Shown: positions 60,106-64,000 of the stretch, one piece after another
How positions within the stretch are numbered: position 1 is the stretch's first letter
Layout: each line of letters starts with the position of its first letter
NCBI GenBank assembly: GCA_008638375.1
Contig: CM018037.1
Location: 33,837,076 to 33,901,075 of the forward strand
DNA: 64,000 nucleotides
Source of the DNA: Nyssa sinensis
Taxonomy: Eukaryota; Streptophyta; Magnoliopsida; Cornales; Nyssaceae
Direction of reading: 5' to 3'
The notes under the pieces: generated by a model
Told to the model about the DNA's origin: nothing
What the model saw: the letters and a program-made list of their open reading frames with translations, nothing else
Databases searched by the model: none
Position numbers and translations under genes: made by a program

Positions 60106-62957
60106 AGCGTGGAGCTCCTGAGAAGTACCATTTTTCATGATCAAACCAACAACTGGCTAAAATTGTGAGGCTGGTGACTGAAAAAGAATGTCATTTACCA
60201 TATCTGTGTGGTGCCTTTTAGCTCCAGAAATTGCACTGTGGCTATGGCCATGGTAACTAGAACTGGGTGCAGCATATCCAGGTGCATATGGATTTCTATA
60301 CACTGCAGAATCTGCACCATAATCTGGTCCTTTACGAATGTGAGGGTCTCTCTTTAAATTCCTAAAATTATTGATTTGCCTTCTGCGTGATTTGCCTGCA
60401 TATTCAGGGCATCAACATCATTACTCAGCTCTTATGAAAATAGTTAAATGGGTAACCAATTTACAACACTGGGAAGGTACAACTGTAAAATACCTTGTGA
60501 TTTCTTTGATGGCCTTTTACCTAACCATGTTCAACTCCTCCCTTCTCATGACCCGACCTTTAAAGAAAAAATCTCTCTTGCAATTTTTACTTTCCAACTT
60601 GGATGGTGTTCCAACAATTTGACCTTCAGTGATACATTGGAATTCATCTGGCTTACCTCTGACATTTTTTGACTCAGAAAGAGTCTTACCCTTTTCTTCA
60701 GCCACCGCCTTTCCCTTTCTTTTTGCCCATTTAGACTTAGCATTACCTTTCCTATTTGATGATCCAGTTTGTCTTGTGCTTTCATTCTCTTTTTTTGACG
60801 AGACCACTTTCCTCTCTTTCTTAACCTTAAATCCCCCATGAAAACCCTGCTTTTGAAGCTGACCCTTAAATTGAGGCTTTGCAATGCTGGCTTTAACCTG
60901 AGACAAAATATGATACTCAAGGATACTGCTTCAAAAACAGCAAAGATGATTCAGCAAACCACTTTGTTAGCTTGACTTCACCTCCAGTAAAAGCATTATT
61001 GATCCCCTCCACAAAGCGAGAGCACTTTCTCGAGAAGTGAAAGTAATAAACCCAAAATCTTCGCATTTGGTGCCGAGACTCTGAGAAAACTTCACAATTT
61101 CACCATATTGTTTGCAGATCTCTTTTACATGCTCTTCATTCCATTCATCAGTAAGACCTTCCACAAATACGGTTTTGACCTACAACAGGAAATGTAAATG
61201 TGCCATTTTCTTACACTTCAAGGATGAAATAAAATTAACTTCAATCATTTGCAGTGAAAGAGCATTTGGTAATTAAACATGTCATCCTTCTTCAAATTTT
61301 TGGTAAGTGAAGTATTTACAGTGAGCTGTTCTGCCGGTACAATATGCATATTCTATGCTTAAAGAAATCAACATATTTTCATTAAAATATCACAGTTTTC
61401 CAATACAGCAGCCATACTTAAAAATCTAATGCACAAAACTAATTTGTCGAAGCCCCTACAACTGAACTTTGAAGCAGAAATACAACTGGTTCCCAAGGCT
61501 TAAGTATATAATAGACTGCTATCATTACAAGTGCATAAAGACCCTTAAAACCAAAATTGAGAGTTATTTTGTAGAATGATGTTATTACAACAACATCACA
61601 ACTTAGGGAGCCCAATTCACATTCCCCTTTTTACTAAGGTTCTCCACTTTACCTTTTTTCATTTTCTCTTAAAAAGGAAGTTACACAAATGCCCTCGGTT
61701 GAAAATGAATATAATGACTTTTTTTTTGCATGTAAGGTCAATTTAGTAATTTCACTTTTTAAATGGAGTCTCTTCAGCCAAAAGGGAAGTGTGAATAGCA
61801 TTCTCCCACAACTTATAGTAAACTTTCTAATATCTGGTAAACGGAATGAGTTACAAGACAAAATTTTAATTGGCTTGTATAATTATTAACAGTTAACTTT
61901 TTTTTTAATACATTATAAAAAGATCTAAATGTAGTACAATTTTTGTGTACACGTACCCATGAACATATCTACAATCTTTTCACAAAAAAAAAAAGGAAAA
62001 AATATACTATGGAGCTCAGGAAAGTTCTCAATGTCCTCTAAACCCAATCATTGGTCGAGTGTTTTGTACTCATCTGAGCCTTAAAATGCCCTCACAATTT
62101 CTATAAGTCAACTACAAAATCATAAATTGTGCCTTGAATTATATCCTTTTCTAATTTTGGAACACTCGCCTTTAGTTAGATCAAATATGTTTGAGGACAC
62201 CAAGATGCAATATATGTGGAGGATGGAGTTAAGAGGTAATACAGAGTGTAGCGATGGCGTTTGGGGAAGGGGAGGAAGATGAAACAAGATAAGTGGAGGA
62301 GAATGGAATAGGTTGAGGTAAACTGAATAATTGTTGTTTATTCATGAGTCACTCCATAAAATCTAATTGGTTGATGATGTACAACAACTGAGTCCCCATT
62401 TCAATTATAATTCTTCTCCAAACACCAGAAATTTCATTAGACATGCAACAGGTTAATTCCTCATAAAATCATGTATTGTGCAAAAAATAAAATATTAGCT
62501 ATTATACAAGGTTGACTGTATTACCATTCACCTATTGTGAACTCACATTTACTGGGAGGAACATGGTTTGGCTCTAAAAGCAATAGCCTTATTTTCAAAA
62601 CAGTTCATTTTTAGAGCCAAGTCCCTCCCAGGTCTTGGCTTGCACCCAGAAAAATTTCATGTCCAAATGCACATATTCAATTTTTTTGTGATGCATCATG
62701 AAGGAATAGAGTGAAGTTTGTTATCTTAATCTGTTATTCAATAATGAATACTAGTAAGCAAGAACAAACTTGGATTCCTAACCTCTGACATAACATCCAC
62801 ATTGGGATGCATTGAGGTTTGCATAAAAGCAACCTTAGCGCTTCTATCACGGCTCCTTGCTAGCTAATATCTTAACATGTTTGCCTCTCACCTTGCCAGA
62901 AGAAAAGACCGTGTCATTGCTATCTTAAAATAACAACTATATTTTCTTCTCTGGGAA

Positions 62958-62962
<5 letters not shown>

Positions 62963-63012
<50 letters not shown>
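62963..63012. repeat. Compound (AC)n(AT)n microsatellite
   Basis: About 28 bp of AC repeats followed by 22 bp of AT repeats. It lies in the intron-like gap between the RRM1 exon and the RRM2 remnant of the pseudogene. Confidence 0.95.
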
Positions 63013-63443
63013 CTCAAAAGTTAACATTTTAAACCTCAATCCCGTCCTTCAACACACAAAGAGCATTATTGGCTTGCTCAACAGTTGCATATCGAATAAA
63101 TGCAAATCCTTTGCTCTTATTTGAAGTTGGATTCCTCACAATCCTTGCGGCTTTTATTTCCCCAAACTTCCCAAACACTTCAACCAGATCATCCTCTACT
63201 CCCCTCTTATCCAGTCTTCCAATAAAAATTTCTAAATCCTTTTGTTTCTTTCTGCCAGTACAGTGATCGTGGATAAATACGGAAGGGTCATTATCATCTT
63301 CACTGTCCACCACATTGTCTTCGTCGCTATCCTTATTATCTTCTTCACCTTCACCTTCACCTTCATTGACAGCAAGAACATTGTAATTGCCCCCCCTAAC
63401 TGCTTTGGGATTGTCAATTTGAGCAGCAGAGTCTCTTCTTGAA

Positions 63444-64000
63444 CTGAATTACATTCTGCAACTATAACAACTAGTTTTTGTTAACACCGATAATCCTGAG
63501 AATCGTTAACCAAGGATTCCAAATAATACAAAATAGAGACAGAGGAATAGTACCAACAGAGAAAGTAAGCAAAAAAATGGATATACAAGAGAGAACAAAA
63601 ATGAAGTCAAGGAGATGGCATAAAACCATGTGCTGTCCAGTATAAGAAATTTGGCCAGGTAAGAAATTTGGTGCAATATGTTGCACCAGGTTCTTTCAAG
63701 ACATTAAAAAACTGTGAAGTGCAATTTGGCTAGCCTTCCCTTCGAACATAGGATCAATGTTACCTAGAATGTTGATCGTTACGGTAAGTGGGAAATCGGA
63801 TGCAATACGCTATATACTCTAAACATGGTATTATATGGTGTAGGCTTATGCAGAAACGATAAGTGGAGAGAATTAATAGCATTGAAGTATACAAGTAGTC
63901 CATATATAAATATTGGAATGAACCGTGTAAAAGCATTAAACTAAGCACAAGGAAATAACTAAAACACAATTTCTCAAATCACTAAATTTTGTGATATGAA
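63444..64000. other. Right edge of the window, no gene recognised
   Basis: If the RRM pseudogene continues upstream, this is its next intron (minus strand). The acceptor-like TTCAG lies at 63444-63448. No exon of the expected acidic N terminus is visible before the end of the window. Confidence 0.4.

Larger units (their letters stand above)
58230..63443 (-). pseudogene. Degenerate hnRNP R/Q-like RNA-binding protein gene, RRM2 lost
   Basis: Exon-like blocks on the minus strand, most with GT-AG borders: 63035-63443, 62783-62891, 60963-61179, 60526-60897, 60199-60395, 59746-60156, 58714-58769 and 58230-58298. The first gives an acidic stretch and an RRM (IFIGRL; KGFAFIRY). The second starts VRGKHVKILAS, like the linker before RRM2, then jumps in another frame to RDRSAKVAF, the end of RRM2, so about 75 residues are missing. 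The third carries RRM3 (VKTVFVEGLTDEWNEEHVKE) but shifts frame near 61012-61016. Lys-rich and Gly/Tyr-rich tail exons follow, with further shifts near 60540 and in the 45-bp repeat, plus a TAG at 59882-59884. The last exon ends GGYLPPKAYY and stop. Introns are kept, so this is a decayed duplicate and not a retrocopy. Upstream exons may lie beyond 64000. Confidence 0.8.

Noticed and set aside
60546..60920. Alternative frame of the Lys-rich exon reading LKPALQSLNLRVSF
   Set aside because: The frame starting VKASIAKPQFKGQL matches the expected basic linker after RRM3; the other is a shadow frame.
60967..61164. RRM3 block as a stand-alone small RNA-binding gene
   Set aside because: It is bounded by splice sites, has no true start codon context and shifts frame before the domain ends; it is an exon of the pseudogene.

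Overview
This is 64 kb of nuclear DNA from a flowering plant, most likely a dicot; the species cannot be fixed from the sequence. The reasons are intron-rich genes with GT-AG splice sites, AT-rich intergenic DNA full of microsatellites and small non-autonomous DNA transposons, and plant-specific gene families: UDP-glucuronate 4-epimerase, an SPFH-family HIR protein, a CML13/14 calmodulin-like protein and DUF1442. There is no bacterial-type operon, CRISPR array or phage. Exon boundaries below were worked out by hand from splice sites and family alignment, and all codon phases agree for the intact genes.

Layout. 1-7.7 kb: AT-rich repeats, with a minus-strand SINE, an RNase H-like pseudogene split by a hAT MITE, and a long hairpin MITE. 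7.8-9.0 kb (+): intronless UDP-glucuronate 4-epimerase. 11.8-14.9 kb (-): 40S ribosomal protein S20 with a telo-box promoter and a MITE in its second coding intron. 16.9-19.6 kb (-): pICln, 7 exons, with telo-box and E2F-like motifs upstream. 20-27 kb: MITE-rich intergenic DNA. 27.25-27.7 kb (-): CML13/14-type EF-hand protein. 28-34.4 kb: intergenic, with two MITEs. 34.6-38.0 kb (+): an LRR receptor-like kinase of 679 residues whose catalytic motifs are lost. 38-42.6 kb: SINE and LTR-like remnants. 42.6-43.4 kb (-): DUF1442 gene. 43.5-48.7 kb: intergenic, with a dispersed duplication. 48.8-56.9 kb (+): HIR protein (HIR3 type) with a 4.6 kb first intron packed with MITEs and duplications. 58.2-63.4 kb (-): an intron-bearing, degenerate hnRNP R/Q-like gene that has lost RRM2 and carries several frameshifts and a stop.

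The genes are housekeeping or signalling genes with no shared pathway, apart from translation and snRNP assembly (S20, pICln) and membrane immune signalling (LRR-RLK, HIR). The order is the informative part: several neighbouring pairs match pairs I recall as neighbours in Arabidopsis, so this looks like an old conserved gene block. No wholly new molecular system is evident. The most notable items are the decayed RRM gene with its out-of-phase 45-bp repeat, the pseudokinase receptor, the nested transposon/pseudogene, and the series of MITEs with legible target-site duplications.
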